Below the pieces are notes generated by a model. That model ran no database searches, was not told the origin of the DNA, and worked only from the letters and a program-made list of their open reading frames with translations. From Patiria pectinifera (Eukaryota > Echinodermata > Asteroidea > Valvatida > Asterinidae), in contig CM057140.1 in NCBI GenBank assembly GCA_029964075.1, forward strand, positions 4,420,643-4,484,642: a stretch of DNA of 64,000 nucleotides. Direction: 5' to 3'. Made by a program: the position numbers and the translations under genes. Below, one piece after another: positions 1 to 11,643 of this stretch; position 1 is the first letter of the stretch; each line of letters begins with the position of its first letter.

Positions 1-65
1 ACTGCATGCGTGTTAATTATGGGTTACACAGTTACACAGTTATGAGTGAGTTGCCATGGTCATAC

Positions 66-217
66 CTGCTTGATGGACTACATCCACCGCATCCAACATC
101 CCTCGCCAGTAGAACTTCATGTCTTGAGGGTCAATCTTCTTATGTTTACTCAAGAAGGTGGCTAAGTCGATGGATCCACACTCCATGACCAGATAGATGT
201 GGGAATCGGTGATCTCA
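66..217 (-). CDS. TTK: TTK exon: hinge and helix D-E of kinase domain
   Basis: The exon reads (F)EITDSHIYLVMECG and ends at VVHQAG. The acceptor is CTTCAG and the donor is GCAG|GTATG. It is the last TTK exon in the window and ends one base into a codon. The next exon should carry the HSDLKPAN-type catalytic loop. Confidence 0.92.
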
Positions 218-3200
218 CTGAAGGAAAACCAAGCATATCAATGTTGAATAACTGAATAAAGAGGGATGCTACTGGCCATCTGGGCAAACAACTAAGGATG
301 TGATGTGTACACATGTAAATGTTTAAACAGAAAAAAAAACTTTCTAAATCCATTTACAAATTTTCCACAACATTTAAACGAAACCCAAATTATAAAAAAG
401 GGCCTACGTTTAAGCGATCTTCCTTTTAAGTTAAACATTCATAGCACAAATAATTCAGGACTTGTTCAAAACTATTTAAATTACAAAAACACAAACTTAG
501 AGGCATCGCAGCACTTGATTACATTAGACTTTAGAGGTACCCGCAGTTTTGTAGTACTCGTACTCGGTACTCGTACTCGAGTACTTTTTTCAGAGTACTT
601 GTACTCGTACGTCAAAGTACTCGAACTCAGAAAGCAGTACTAAAAAAAAAAATGGTATAGCTTGACTTACCACGGCCTTATTTTATCGATACTTTCAGTA
701 TGAAATGGTTGATTGGCTTGTGGAGAAATCAAAGTTTCCTGATTTTTCTCTGTGCACGTCCAGACAAACACATTTAACAGCTAGCCGTGAGTGGGTCTGT
801 ATATCGGTCTGACTGGGCCTGGGCCAATTACGCACAATGAACCATTTGCCGTATGGTCGTGTTCGGAAATACAAGTACTCATACTCGTACTCGGAATAAA
901 AGTACGGTACTCGGAAGTACAAGTACTCGTACTCATACTCAGTAACCTACAGTAAGTACTCGGCAGTACTCGGTAGTCAGAAAAAAGTACTCGACTACAA
1001 CACTGGGTACCTGTAGGCAAGTTTTTACTTTTTTAGTAATTGCCCACTATTTATTATGTCAATCATTGTTGATTTAGTACAGTGGCATAAATCTGTGTCG
1101 GTGAGTGTGGGGAATGGCGGATGACCAAAATCCTAAAATTGCCCTAATATTTGCCTCACTTTACAAACTTAAATGCAAAGTCACATCCTTAGACATAACG
1201 TTCTTGAGGCAACTTTCTTGAATATTTACAGCAACTATGCAGTGTTTCACCCTAGTGTGTATGAACAATATACAGTCGAATCTCGTTGTAACAAACTAGC
1301 CAAACTGTTTGTTATATCAGAATTTTGTATTAAGAGGAACATCAGCCCCATTCATTGTGCGCATAAATGCACAGTCGGGACCAAGGCTTTATGTTTGTTA
1401 TAACCAGAATTTTGTATTAACAGAGTTTGTACTAACGAGAGTCGACTGTAGTTGACATGTTACCACTCTTAGGAGCTACAGTAAGGAGGTCACAAAATAT
1501 GCCCGCACTGCTTTGTTATAACTCTAGCTGAACGTACAAGTGTACTTACAAGTCATAGAGATGTATGATGTTTTCACTATTACGCAGTTTTTGGAGCAGT
1601 GTGATCTCGTTGATATAGCCCTGTACGGTCATGTCGTCAGCGCAGTCCAACTTGACATATTTAATGGCCAGAACTTTCTTCTTATTCTCACTGAACACTT
1701 GGTACACCTGCAAAACAAAAGTGTCAGACAATATATTCTTTTACTAGTTGACAAACAAAAATGACATTCAAATTTTCTGTTTTATCTGTCTTTGTTATTA
1801 TTGAAAGCTTACTTATTCACAACGTGCAAAACATCATAATTTTCTGAAATGCAATAATATTAGTAAGTTACAGGAAATTGAAAAGTCTCCCGAAATGCAA
1901 CCTTTACTTAGAATGTCATGTTTGAAAGACATTTCAAACACGTCACAGTGATTTTAAAAATGACAAGACCTTTAAGGGAATATACAACATTTAATTGTCC
2001 TTGATGTAATTTTCAGAAATAGATTGATTTGGGGGTTTAGTATTTTAAAGCAAATATTGGTACTGGCTTGTTTGAAGTTTTGCATTCAACGATACTGGAA
2101 AACCTCCTCCCCCCCCAAAAAAATAATGTTCATGTAGTCTGGTTCCCTGACCCCACTTAAATTGAAATGGAGCAATTTATAGACGTCTGGATTTGTGAGG
2201 TCAGGGAACCAGTCTAGAAGGCTTGTACCTGCTCACTATGTGAAATTGACTACAAACAAAATGTGGACTAGCTGAATTTGGTAAATTGAGGGCAGTATTT
2301 GAAAAAAAAAGTGGTCGGCCGACCATCGTTGGAAATTGATAAAATTCCACTTTTCTTGAAAAAGACAGCATACCAGGGTGTCATGATTTCGTTGGATGCT
2401 TGAGACTATTATTCACTTACACTCAAGCAAGCAATTTCATACTAATTTGGTAGTTTTTATGCTTGCAAATGTCGTATATTACCATTAAAAATTAACAAAA
2501 CCTTAAAAAACAATCAATGAATTTCGCTTTGTGGTGCTTTCGTAGAATTCTCACCTTAGATGAACCGCCTTTCCCGATGATTCGTAGGATAGTATATGTG
2601 ACTTTATTGACAGTAATGACATCCTTCCTCTGTACAGGTTGGGGTACGGGCATTGGCGCCATCTTGCAAAGAAATAAGCGATTCACAGACAATATTACAT
2701 TATGATCAGTTTAATAAAAAAGAATTGGCTTTGCCACCTGCCACTTCACATATGGGTAAAGGTTGCATTTTCTTTAGCTCTCAATTTGAAATGTTTTGCA
2801 CATTTTTGTGTGTGGCCAAAAAAGCAGCACCCTCAGTTAAAATAATCACCTTTTCTTTTAAAAAATAGGGCCTGCTGTACAGGGTTAATTTCTCAGTTTA
2901 AAACTACTTAATATGAGCATTTCATCTTGATGGAACATGTTAGTTATAGTCTGTGTATAATCAGTGAAGATGCCATGGAGATCCGTTCATGCAAACCAGA
3001 GATCTAACAGATTTTAAAAGGCTGTTATTTTTCACCCATTCCAATGGGATGGGATTTACACAGTTCACTCAATTTACATTAGAGTGAAAAGGCCGGTGAC
3101 AATCTGATGCACTGATATCACTAACTGTGTAAATCCCATTGGAATGGGTGAAAAAACCCATAGCCTTTTACAATCTGTTAGATCTCTGGTTTGCATGAAC

Positions 3201-6200
3201 GGATTTCCAAGGCATTTTCAGTGATTACAAACAAGGGTATAATTAATATGCTCCATCAAAGATGAAATACTCATGTTGAGTAGTTTTTGAGAAATTAAAG
3301 GATATCTGCTTGCACAACTTTTTGTGGGACATCCCTTAGGCCCCCCCAAAAAAGTCTCCGGTTTCTGGTATGGAGCTTGCCCAAAAAGTAGTGCGGCGAC
3401 GCGGCTTTTTTTTTCTTTTTTTACCTGATTTTTTTGCTTCATATGTCAGCTGATGACTGCAAATGGTGCTCGACTAAGCTTAGTGCAAATATATGGGAGT
3501 CCAGAGAGCCCACATAAAGCTTATTCTCGACCATAACCCAATCTATAAACACGTTAAAATTGTGCAGCAGCAGGATTCCAGTCAAACCAGTGAGTTTGGC
3601 GGTTTTGAGACATCATCTTTCATTGAAAAAAAAAAGCTTTTTCATTTTGCCGACGCGCATGGCTACAGCGACGCGCGCGCATACCAGAAACCGGAGACTT
3701 TTTTTTTTGGCCTTAAACACATGTATAACCTTTTTGTGAGATGACATACATGCATGTTCCGTATCACTTATCATATCAAAACAATCACTGTCAAATTTGG
3801 AAAGGCAAACCTAGATTCTTTGGAAGGCAATACACAATGTTTCCTACCATTTGCTGACTGCAATGTTGGTTGTTTCCGTAGTAATGGATGGGTTTTTGGT
3901 GGCTTGCTCCATTTTCTATCAGCGGGGGTTGATATGTAGGACGGGACACTAGAGGCTCAGGCTTGACACTATGGATGAAAAAATCAACAACAACACCATC
4001 AATGTACGGCACACAGACAAGAATGTAGACAACAATCATCATGGATAAGCTGTTTATTATCAGCTGCAAGGGCAAATCTCAACTTGAATATTATTCAGGT
4101 CAAGAAAAAGAAAAACGTTGTGTTTACAGCATTGTCCTAAAAATTATCAATGTAGCTTTGTCATATTGGTAGAAAAATAATTTTATTTTGTAACTTTTTT
4201 CTAATTTAGTCTGTAGGTCTTTTCTATTAACCCTACCAGAACTCAACCCATCAAACCCCAACGGCATGTACTGTTGGAATCTGTCAGGATGGGTACAGTA
4301 CCCCTAAACTGACAGTCTTTCCCATTGGGTTGGCACACCTCCGGAATCAAAGTCAGAAATACGTGTGTGCAGTTTCCCATATGGTGTTGGAATTTGCCAG
4401 GATGGGTATTGTTCCTAGTAAATCATGCTAGGAAGTTAGGAAATTAACCAATATCTTGCAAACAAGTCGCATCAGGAAAACTTTATTTTTTCAAAATATA
4501 CTTTATTTTAAATTTTTGGACAAATGTGGCGATGACAAGTTTGAGGTCGGCAATTTGGCCTAAAAAAATCCATGTAGGTTGGGTTACTATAAACACACAA
4601 GTTTTGAATCAGGTTGGAACAATTACCTATGTGGTACACTTAGTGTTTCCTGGTTCACAGATGATGCATCTTGCGATATCCCCTTATCTTGCATTTGGTA
4701 CAGTCCACTTTGCATTCTTTGCTGACTGGCCTGGGGCTTTCCATCATGTTGAGAAGGGGTGTGCAGGCGTAAGGTGTCTACATTACTGTAGTTTCTGGAC
4801 AGTGTAGGAGGTCGTGGTTGTTCTGTAGATGGGGTGGCCATCATGGCGACGCCTGAATCATTGCTCGACTGTTGTGGCGATTCAATAATCGCTGTCAGTC
4901 TCTCGTTTCTCGAGTCACTCTTGTCCTCTCCGGGTGAGACGGTCTTCTCTAAAGGCTTGATGTCTGGGAATGGGAAGTCATCGTCACTATCGTCAGGGTT
5001 GGATGGGGGGACTTCTTGAAGTATCAGTGAGGAGCGTTTCACTCGCTGTGCTGTGCCATAGATAGGTCTTCAGAAAAGAAAATAATTATCACAATAAATT
5101 GTTGACATACAGGGTGGTGCAAAAAGAAGGAAACCCACTTTTGACAGCAATTTTCACCTACTTGTTAAGCATATTTCAAAAGTTCTTCATGTCATATGTT
5201 TCCAATTAACCCTTTCCTTACCATGGGCGACTTTTGTCGACAAGAACTACCCCCCTGCTGATTCCCGTGGGCGATTTTAGTCCTCCAGGAAACCACACAC
5301 AGAACACCCTCAACACAGATTATTTACTACTTTTCAGAAAGGCGGCATGTTGATATGTTTGGCCGCCCATACATCAACCATATACCAGCTGAATGAGTGT
5401 TATCGGATCGTTCTAATGGTGTAGTTTATTCATAGTGTTACCATTACAAAAAATTGAGAAAAGTGCTTCAGAAGTATCCACGCACAATTTGAGGTATGGA
5501 GTGCCATTTGGACATGTGGTGAAATGGCTTGCAGTTTGATAAATGGGACCAGATGAACAAAAAGACATAACTTTCTGGACTTCATTTTTACATCACATAA
5601 GAGAGTAAGGTTCAAAGAACAAACTTCACACACAACACCTATGATTTTAATCACTCCTTGGCAGTGAAAATCTGGGTTGAAAAAAGTGAGTTTTCAACTT
5701 GTGGTCATTTCTTTCACGCTCTAGTGATTTCCGCATGACTGAGCAAACAATTTGGTCCTGGGGAGAGCCAAGTCAATAAACAATGTGGTAATGAAAGGGT
5801 TAACCTATCGCGTTAGAATCGCGTCAACGCAGCTAGTGAAATATTGTCTAATTACATGATACACAAATGGATGCAGAACGCGCAAAATCTGAGACAAACA
5901 AAACTTAGTGTACAAACATTCCATAGGGTTGTCTAAGGGGCGTGGCTAACTCGCAAACGGCGATAGGCCCATAGTCCGATAGGTCCCTGGGTTGGAAAAT
6001 TGCTGCCTGTATCCCCATTTGATTCAGCAAAAGCAAGTCATGGATTTATATCGTGTACTCGGTGGTGTTATTTCCAACGTGTATTGGGTATTTTAATGTT
6101 CAATGTTGATGATTACATCTACTCCAGCTCAAATACAATCCCCCTTTTCCAGGCATACGAATGCATGCAATGAAGACATGGCATTACCTGTTCTTTCTAC

Positions 6201-9200
6201 GTGATGCTTCGCCTACACTGTAACACACAGGCAGACTTTTACAGTCAGGTGTGTAGATATTCCCTCTCTTCAGCTTGGATGCACTCTGCGACGTTACATT
6301 CCCAGCGGGTGCAACAGGACGGGACGCTACCTCCCACGGCTTATTGAACAGCCAGGGAATGGTGTCTCCATCATCAGAGCTGCTTGCTCCACTTGACTGC
6401 CGCTTCCTAATGAAATAAGAAAAACTTAATATTCATAAAATGAAACAACTGTAAATTAAAGGGAGTATACATCATTTTCTTTTGCTGTAATTTTCAGAAA
6501 TGGATGGAATTGGGGGGTTGGAAATACATAGCAAATATAGTTACACTGACTTTTTTGAGGTTTTGGGTTCGAAAATGCTATAAAACCCAAGAAAAACACT
6601 CATTTTCCTGTATTCTGGTTCCCTGACTCCATTTAAGAAGAAACAGAGCAGTTTACATATATTGGGGAATTGTAAGGTCAGGGAACCAGTCTAGCTGGCT
6701 TGTACCCGTTCATAGGTGTGTAATTGATTGCAAACAAGTGCGATGGTCAACTGGGGCCAGTATTTGGGAAAAAAGCAAGTTTTTTCCAACGCTTGGAAAT
6801 TGATACAAAAATACCACTTTTCTTGAAAATGACAGTATACCAGGTGCCATGATTTTACAGGATGCTTTACACTGTCATTCACTAACAGTCCAGCAAGGTA
6901 TTTCAAAATGATTTAGTAGTTTTGATTTTTGATGTTTGCAAATGTTGTATTTTCCCTTTAATGTAATATAGGTCAATTTAATCTCTTGACAGATAACTTA
7001 AAATATTTATACAAAGACACCATGGAGAAGAGTTGTCAAATGAAGTGGCATAAATACCACAAATTAAAAAGGTCTACTTTATTCTCTTTCCAACGTCAAC
7101 AACAATGTTCAACACCGATTTCCAGATCACTGAAAAATAAGTACTAAGTGGTACAACCCATGGCGGATAACACGTTAAGACGGTAACGGCACCTCAAGAG
7201 TAAAGAAAATGAAAACAGTGCACGCACGCCCGTGCACAACGAACAGTCTTTGTCATCAACACAAAAATAATTTTCACATTCCAATCAATGCAGTCATAGA
7301 AAATAGCGTCGGACACCGCCATGAGTCACAGCGACGAGTCACATTTGCATAGCAACGAGTCACATTTGTACCCTTTACGCCCAAAAAAGGTCGTAAAACT
7401 ATGCAAAAACAATCATGACTATTACTTCTAGTGACAATCTACATGGCGCTGTACGTCCCAAAGTCAATAAAACCAAGTAATTTGTACCTTGTCTTGAAAC
7501 TTGTTACTTGGTGTACATGAAATTACAGCCTTCACGACGTACCATACAACTGAACTGACAACAACCGCAAATTTTGCAATGCAATGGGCATGATGGGGCG
7601 TGATTTAATATGCAAATTAGACACATGCGCATCAGTGCCATCAAAACAGTTATTCCAAACAAAGTCACTTGCAGAGCTGTGATACACGCGTAGCATGGAA
7701 ACAGTTTAACCCTAACCGCCCTGAATCCTCCAAAATCCTTTTTGCAAATTGGAGGAATTTGCAGGATTGAGGTTACATGGCAAAAGTGCGTTGCTGATTT
7801 TGGAGTACGCACTGTGTCAAGGTCTTGGGCTGGACCTTGTGTTGTTTTTGCTCAGCCGTGCATAAACTTAGTCCTTGATTATACTCGACATCCTCCGCAC
7901 TGCTCCAGGATGTCACTGCCTCTGCCTATTGACAGACATAGCCGGAGGATTTTGCAGGATTCCGGCAGTGGTCACCCCTACGCGTGGACCATATTCAAGA
8001 AATAATGGAGGAATTTGCAGGATTGAGGCTATATGCTACTTTTCCATGAGGCCAATTGGAGGATTTTGCTGGATTGAGGCTACATCCTAGCAAAAAGGCC
8101 TAGGGAGTACACCCGGATAACATTGGCTGAGTACACTGTTCATCAACCTACCCACCCAAATACAAACATAGCGAGCACAGGCCCACAGTGCGTTTTCAAG
8201 GGTACTGGGCAGGAAGCTTGATTCTACTACATCTTTTGCTGTCATTACCTGCCTCCTGATCGACCAAAGCTGACAGTTGAGTCCACATATTCCTGGAAGA
8301 CCGGCGTTTCACCGTGAGCAGCCGCAGTGTCTGGTTTGGCTCGAGGCTGAGACTGAGTAGAGTTCATGGCTTGATTGTGTTGTCTGTTTGTGGCTTGGCT
8401 ACAAGGTGGACCATTGGTGTGAGATGGCGTCAAGTGTTTGGAGAGTGGTTGCAGTGCTGCAATCTGGGGCTTAGTGTTCTCAAGGGAAGTAGATCTGGTG
8501 GCTGTAACTCTGATGAGAAAGAATGCGTTCAGAGGGTTACAAATCACTTCTAATGCTAGGTTCACACATTCCCGAAATAGTTAGGAATACAACAAGAATA
8601 AACCAAGAATTGAAACTGGTTCCCAAATCACCCCGACAGTTTTCAACATGTTCAGATTTGTCAGAGCGCTTCCTGATCTTTAACAATCTTTCACCGAACT
8701 AACAAAATCATCCTGAGGCAGCCAAGAACCATCCCCGATTTACTCAAGAGTTGGTATTTGCAGCAATTCGGCTTAAAAATCAGGCATGTGTGAACCTAGC
8801 ATTAGTAAGCATTTCAATTGGAAACCCTTTTTAAACCCTCATATGCAAACATATATTTTGTTCCAAGTAATCATTTCAGTCAAAATCAATCAAGTGATTG
8901 TTTTCAAGAGCTCCGAGCCTACATAAAGCAGGATTGACTGGCTGTGACTGTTAATGTAACTTGATACAAATATGTTTTGACAGTAGGTGATTGATAAGAC
9001 AGCTGTGCTACAGTTTCCTGCTTTTGTCTGTTGACTGGATTTGACTAGTCACAGTGCTTGCATGAAATATGATCTGACTGTTTGATATCTGAAATATGAT
9101 CTGATTTCAGGGCCCATATAAATCGCTGCACGCAAATTTTAACTGGCACGATCTTCATGCAACTTTTTACTGGCGCATACTAAATTATTAAAAGTACTGC

Positions 9201-11643
9201 AAGTGAGACTTGCACAATCCCCCTGGCATATGCCGGCAGTTTTTATAAAGTCAGTGTCCCTGACCAAAATGGAAGATTTCTATTGTTTCAGCAAGAGTGA
9301 CCTTGACCTTTGACCTGTCGGCCCCAAATGCAACATGCTTCTTAAGACTATCAATAACAACCCACAAACCAAATTTCAAGTTCCGAAGTAAAGTATTTCT
9401 GAAGTTACCACGTTGACAAGATTACTATTGTTTTAGCAATATAGTGACCTTGACCTTTGACCTGTCAGCCCCAAAAGCAATAGGCTTGTTAAGACTACCA
9501 AGACTTAATGACTATGCCCTAATTGCCAAATGCCAAATGGACTTACCTTGTATTTGGTCCGACAGGTGGTTTTGAGCCAGCACTGATCCCTTGTCCCTGA
9601 TCCCCTGTCGTCCTAGAATCACCATTCTCATCACTGTGTAGAGAAGTCATAGCCATGTTGAATCGTTGTACGGCTGTGGCTATCATCTGCTGGGGTTCCA
9701 CCTTCAGATTCGTAGCTTTCTTCAAAATGTCCAGGCATTTGTCTCTGTTTCCTAGAATTGAGTGGGAAATCAACATTGGAATGCGTTGTAATGTACAGTC
9801 AAAGCAGCCCCGCCAAACAATGCTGTAACAATAATACACAGGGATATACCCTAAGTGAAATGATCTATCAACCACTCACTGTTTGCCAAATGTTATACAT
9901 CTAGCTGTCATTCCACTTTTTTGCTAGTTGTGTCTTATTAAATTAGAGAATAAATATGTACTTGGCTGGTGTTAAACAAGTACAATGTATGTTTGAAAGC
10001 GGCTGAAAAATGGCCTGAGCTGAAGGCGCGGGACATTATCGGCAACCAGGCCCCTAGCCGGTTTTAATCGTACTTGTTTAACCCTAACTCCCTAGGCATT
10101 TTTCATGTTTTTGCTAGTATGCAACCTCAATCCTGCAAAATCCTCTAACTGCCTCCATCTGTCCATGTAAACATTGCATAAAGCCTCAATTCTGCAAAAT
10201 CCTCCGTTATTTCTTGAATGTACTCCTTGTAGGGGTGACCACTGCCTCAATCCTGCAAAATCCTCCGACAATCACTGTCAATATGTCGAGGCACAGCCAG
10301 TGACATCCTGGAGCAGTGCGGAGGATTTCAAGTATAATCTAGACCTGTATTTATGCATGGCTATGCATCAACCACACAAGATCTGACCCTAGACCTTGAC
10401 ACAGTGCATCCTCCAAAATCAGCCACACCTTTTCCCACAATCCTGCAAAATCCTCCATTTTGCAACAAGGATTTTGGAGGATTTGGGAAGGTTAGGGTTA
10501 ATACTGGCCAAGCACATATTCATTCCCATTCAGCCATCAAATCATCAATTTTCCGAGCTTACTTTGTGCACACATACCTTGGTCAAGCTCAAATTGTGCA
10601 GCCTCAACATGGACTATGGCTAACGTCTTGATGTTGGCTCTAGCGTACTTGAAAAACATGCGGGCATCGTCAGGATCATGGGTCCTGGAATTGTCACACA
10701 AAAAATAATAACTTGTTAGAATAAACGGGCAAGTGTACTTTGACTTAAAATAATGACACTTTTTTCCTGTGGGAGCATCACTGCCGTGGTAACAAATATG
10801 AAAATTTACATTGGCATATATGAAAACAGCTTTAAAGCTATAGTCAATCATTTGCAGCTATCCGAAAAGTAACTTAGGTAATTATTGTTGAAAAACATAC
10901 TGGTTGAAAGATAGTAAGGGAACTAGACTCCCTGGGAAATTATTCTTTCTGTCAAGCTGTCATTTTGAAGAAATCAACGAAAGAAGGTATTTCCAACAGT
11001 GCTTCTTAAGACGCACCGAAGTAGTTTGTTTTGTTATTCAGCGAAGCGCGCGCAAGCATTGGCACGACACGACACACACGCGGTTGCTATAATTCGTCGG
11101 ATCAGTGCGCGACATCGCGTAGCTGCAATCGGTTCAGTGAGAACGTGTCTCGGACGCTGAATCTAGGCCCAATTCAAAACATGATTTGGCAACTTTTGAT
11201 TTGAAATTGATATCCTAGAATGCTGTTTTTCTCGGAATATACAACTGAAGCGGAGCTGAAACTTCATCAGGTTAGTTGTTCAGTACCCTTATTTGGATTT
11301 TGAGCACTTTTGTTGCTTCAAAGGAACAAAATGCACAAATTACAAATGATGGACTATATTTTTAAAAAATCTGCCCGCATCAGGAGGCCACGTTACTGTT
11401 TGCACAATCTCACTTACATTTTAAGTTTGGCAAAGTTGATACAGATCTGAGCGTAGGCTGGATTCGTTTTGTTCTTGTCAAGAGCGATGTGTTTGAGGGC
11501 GCTGTTGTACATGCTGCAGAGTGACCGATATCTGTTGGTGGTGTCTGAGAAGTGAGGGTCCGTCTCCAGACGTCGTAGGTAGCCAAGCCAGTCTTCTGGC
11601 CGGCAACCAGCCTCCATTATCCGTTGGACTTGCACTGTGAGAT
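66..11643 (-). CDS. TTK: TTK/Mps1 dual-specificity protein kinase (partial gene, 10 exons)
   Basis: TTK (Mps1) phosphorylates kinetochore MELT repeats and starts spindle-checkpoint signalling. Ten minus-strand exons join with matching splice phases: 11643-11418, 10684-10578, 9751-9547, 8509-8249, 6406-6188, 5067-4627, 3968-3848, 2662-2555, 1707-1550 and 217-66 (1998 coding bases). The first three encode the N-terminal TPR domain, with PEDWLGYLRRLE and a DPDDAR...FELDQG repeat. The middle three are Ser/Pro-rich and low in complexity, as in the family. The kinase domain starts with the glycine loop IGKGGSSKV, then AIKYVKL with the ATP-binding lysine, NEITLLQ with the helix-C glutamate, and the hinge LVMECGSIDL. 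The catalytic loop and C-terminal tail lie beyond the left edge. The first coding exon should lie right of 11643 and must end in one base of a codon; I could not place it. Several introns carry MITEs. Confidence 0.93.
545..1012. repeat. TACTCG-type simple repeat
   Basis: Interrupted runs of GTACTC/GAGTAC cover two blocks (about 545-645 and 865-1010) in a TTK intron. I see no coding potential. Confidence 0.8.
1271..1450. mobile_element. pogo/mariner-like MITE
   Basis: It has terminal inverted repeats TACAGTCGAATCTCGTTGTA and its counterpart ending GAGAGTCGACTGTA, bounded by TA. Internal TTGTTATA motifs are repeated. It is 180 bp long with no ORF. A related, interrupted copy lies at about 43935-44430. 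Confidence 0.75.
1550..1707 (-). CDS. TTK: TTK exon: kinase beta2-helix C
   Basis: It encodes VYQVFSENKKKVLAIKYVKL and onward to NIIHLYD. It contains the invariant Lys (AIKY) and the helix-C Glu (NEITLLQ). The acceptor is TTTGCAG and the donor is GACTT|GTAAGT; the phase continues into the next exon. Confidence 0.92.
1971..2490. mobile_element. ~500-bp MITE, copy 1 of 2
   Basis: The ends are inverted (TTTAAGGGAATATACAAC and a counterpart ending CCATTAAA). An internal hairpin has TCTGGTTCCCTGAC paired with GTCAGGGAACCAG. The same element recurs at 6456-6961 in another TTK intron. Confidence 0.7.
2555..2662 (-). CDS. TTK: TTK exon: glycine-rich loop
   Basis: It encodes MAPMPVPQPVQRKDVITVNK and then TYTILRIIGKGGSSK. 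The P-loop ends exactly at the AAG|GTGAG donor. The exon is 36 codons long and starts in phase 0. Confidence 0.92.
2886..3298. repeat. Foldback palindrome with ~178-bp arms
   Basis: Arm 2886-3065 is the imperfect reverse complement of 3123-3298, with a loop of about 57 bp. Shared cores include AAACCAGAGATCTAACAGA and CCCATTCCAATGGGAT. It lies in the TTK intron between the exons at 2555-2662 and 3848-3968 and has no ORF. Confidence 0.8.
3339..3712. mobile_element. PIF/Harbinger-like MITE, copy 1
   Basis: It is bounded by TTA on both sides (3336-3338 and 3713-3715), as expected for the 3-bp TWA target of PIF/Harbinger. The termini are GGCC... with AAGTCTCCGGTTTCTGGTAT inverted at the other end. 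A diverged copy in reverse orientation is at 19248-19615. Confidence 0.75.
3848..3968 (-). CDS. TTK: TTK exon: linker before kinase domain
   Basis: It encodes SVKPEPLVSRPTYQPP and ends SQQM. It has a strong acceptor (TTTTTTCATCCATAG) and an ATG|GTAGG donor. It sits where vertebrate TTK has its Gln-rich pre-kinase linker, and the phases match both neighbours. Confidence 0.85.
4627..5067 (-). CDS. TTK: TTK exon: disordered middle region
   Basis: This 147-codon exon is rich in Ser, Pro and Asp (for example PPSNPDDSDDDFPFPDIKP). It has no domain. The acceptor is TTTTCTGAAG and the donor is CACATAG|GTAAT. Order and phase support it better than sequence conservation, because this part of TTK diverges fast. 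Confidence 0.85.
5206..5803. mobile_element. TTAA-bounded MITE
   Basis: Terminal inverted repeats start TTAACCCTTTCCTTACC and end GGTAATGAAAGGGTTAA (one mismatch), and both begin with TTAA. This fits a piggyBac- or Kolobok-type target. It is about 600 bp in a TTK intron, with no ORF retained. Confidence 0.6.
6188..6406 (-). CDS. TTK: TTK exon: middle region
   Basis: It encodes RKRQSSGASSSDDGDTIPWL, then FNKPWEVASRP and YTPDCKSLPVCY. It is open over 73 codons although no long ATG-initiated frame covers it. The acceptor is TTTCATTAG and the donor is GAACAG|GTAAT. Confidence 0.82.
6456..6961. mobile_element. ~500-bp MITE, copy 2 of 2
   Basis: Same order of motifs as 1971-2490: TTAAAGGGAGTATACATC at the left, the TCTGGTTCCCTGAC/GTCAGGGAACCAG hairpin, and TTTCCCTTTAA at the right. 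Both copies have the same orientation. Confidence 0.7.
7709..8108. repeat. GGAGGATTTTGCAGGATTGA-rich element, copy A
   Basis: It carries four or more internal copies of GGAGGAATTTGCAGGATTGA. Copy B at 10079-10499 is its reverse complement, so the two form an inverted pair around two TTK exons. Confidence 0.75.
8249..8509 (-). CDS. TTK: TTK exon: middle region
   Basis: It encodes a low-complexity stretch from VTATRSTSLENTKPQ to FGRSGGR. The acceptor is CTCATCAG and the donor is GGCAG|GTAATG. Phase continues from the TPR exons. Inverted copies of one repeat lie in the two introns on either side of this exon and the next one upstream. Confidence 0.85.
8550..8805. mobile_element. 256-bp MITE with perfect 20-bp TIR
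   Basis: CTAATGCTAGGTTCACACAT at the left is exactly inverted at the right end. There is no ORF. It lies about 40 bp upstream of the acceptor of the 8249-8509 TTK exon, on the intron side. Confidence 0.8.
9270..9520. repeat. Two tandem copies of a TGACCTTTGACC-containing unit
   Basis: Two units of about 140 bp each contain TGACCTTGACCTTTGACCTG followed by GGCCCCAAA/AGCCCCAAA. They belong to the same family as the array at 42567-43450. Confidence 0.65.
9547..9751 (-). CDS. TTK: TTK exon: end of TPR domain
   Basis: It encodes GNRDKCLDILKKATNLKVEP and then QQMIATAVQRFNMA, the last TPR helices, followed by a polar tail. The acceptor is ATTCTAG and the donor is ACAAG|GTAAGT. Confidence 0.9.
10079..10499. 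repeat. GGAGGATTTTGCAGGATTGA-rich element, copy B (inverted)
   Basis: It is the reverse-complement partner of 7709-8108, with repeated CTCAATCCTGCAAAATCCTC. The ends carry CCCTAAC and GTTAGGG. Confidence 0.75.
10578..10684 (-). CDS. TTK: TTK exon: TPR repeat
   Basis: It encodes THDPDDARMFFKYARANI, then the helix VHVEAAQFELDQ, the most conserved TPR unit of TTK. The acceptor is AATTCCAG and the donor is CCAAG|GTATG. Confidence 0.93.
11418..11643 (-). CDS. TTK: TTK exon: first TPR unit
   Basis: It encodes LTVQVQRIMEAGCRPEDWLG, then YRSLCSMYNSALKHI and INFAKLKM. PEDWL is a signature of the Mps1 TPR domain. The acceptor is ATATGGCAG and the donor is AAAAT|GTAAGT. The exon begins with the last two bases of a codon, so at least one upstream coding exon exists. 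Confidence 0.9.

Noticed and set aside
2517..2868. Plus-strand frames opposite TTK exon 2555-2662
   Set aside because: They are antisense shadows of a well-supported kinase exon and intron.
10486..10501. Telomere-like GTTAGGGTTA
   Set aside because: Only one or two units are present, at repeat borders (also 7709 and 44644), with no array.
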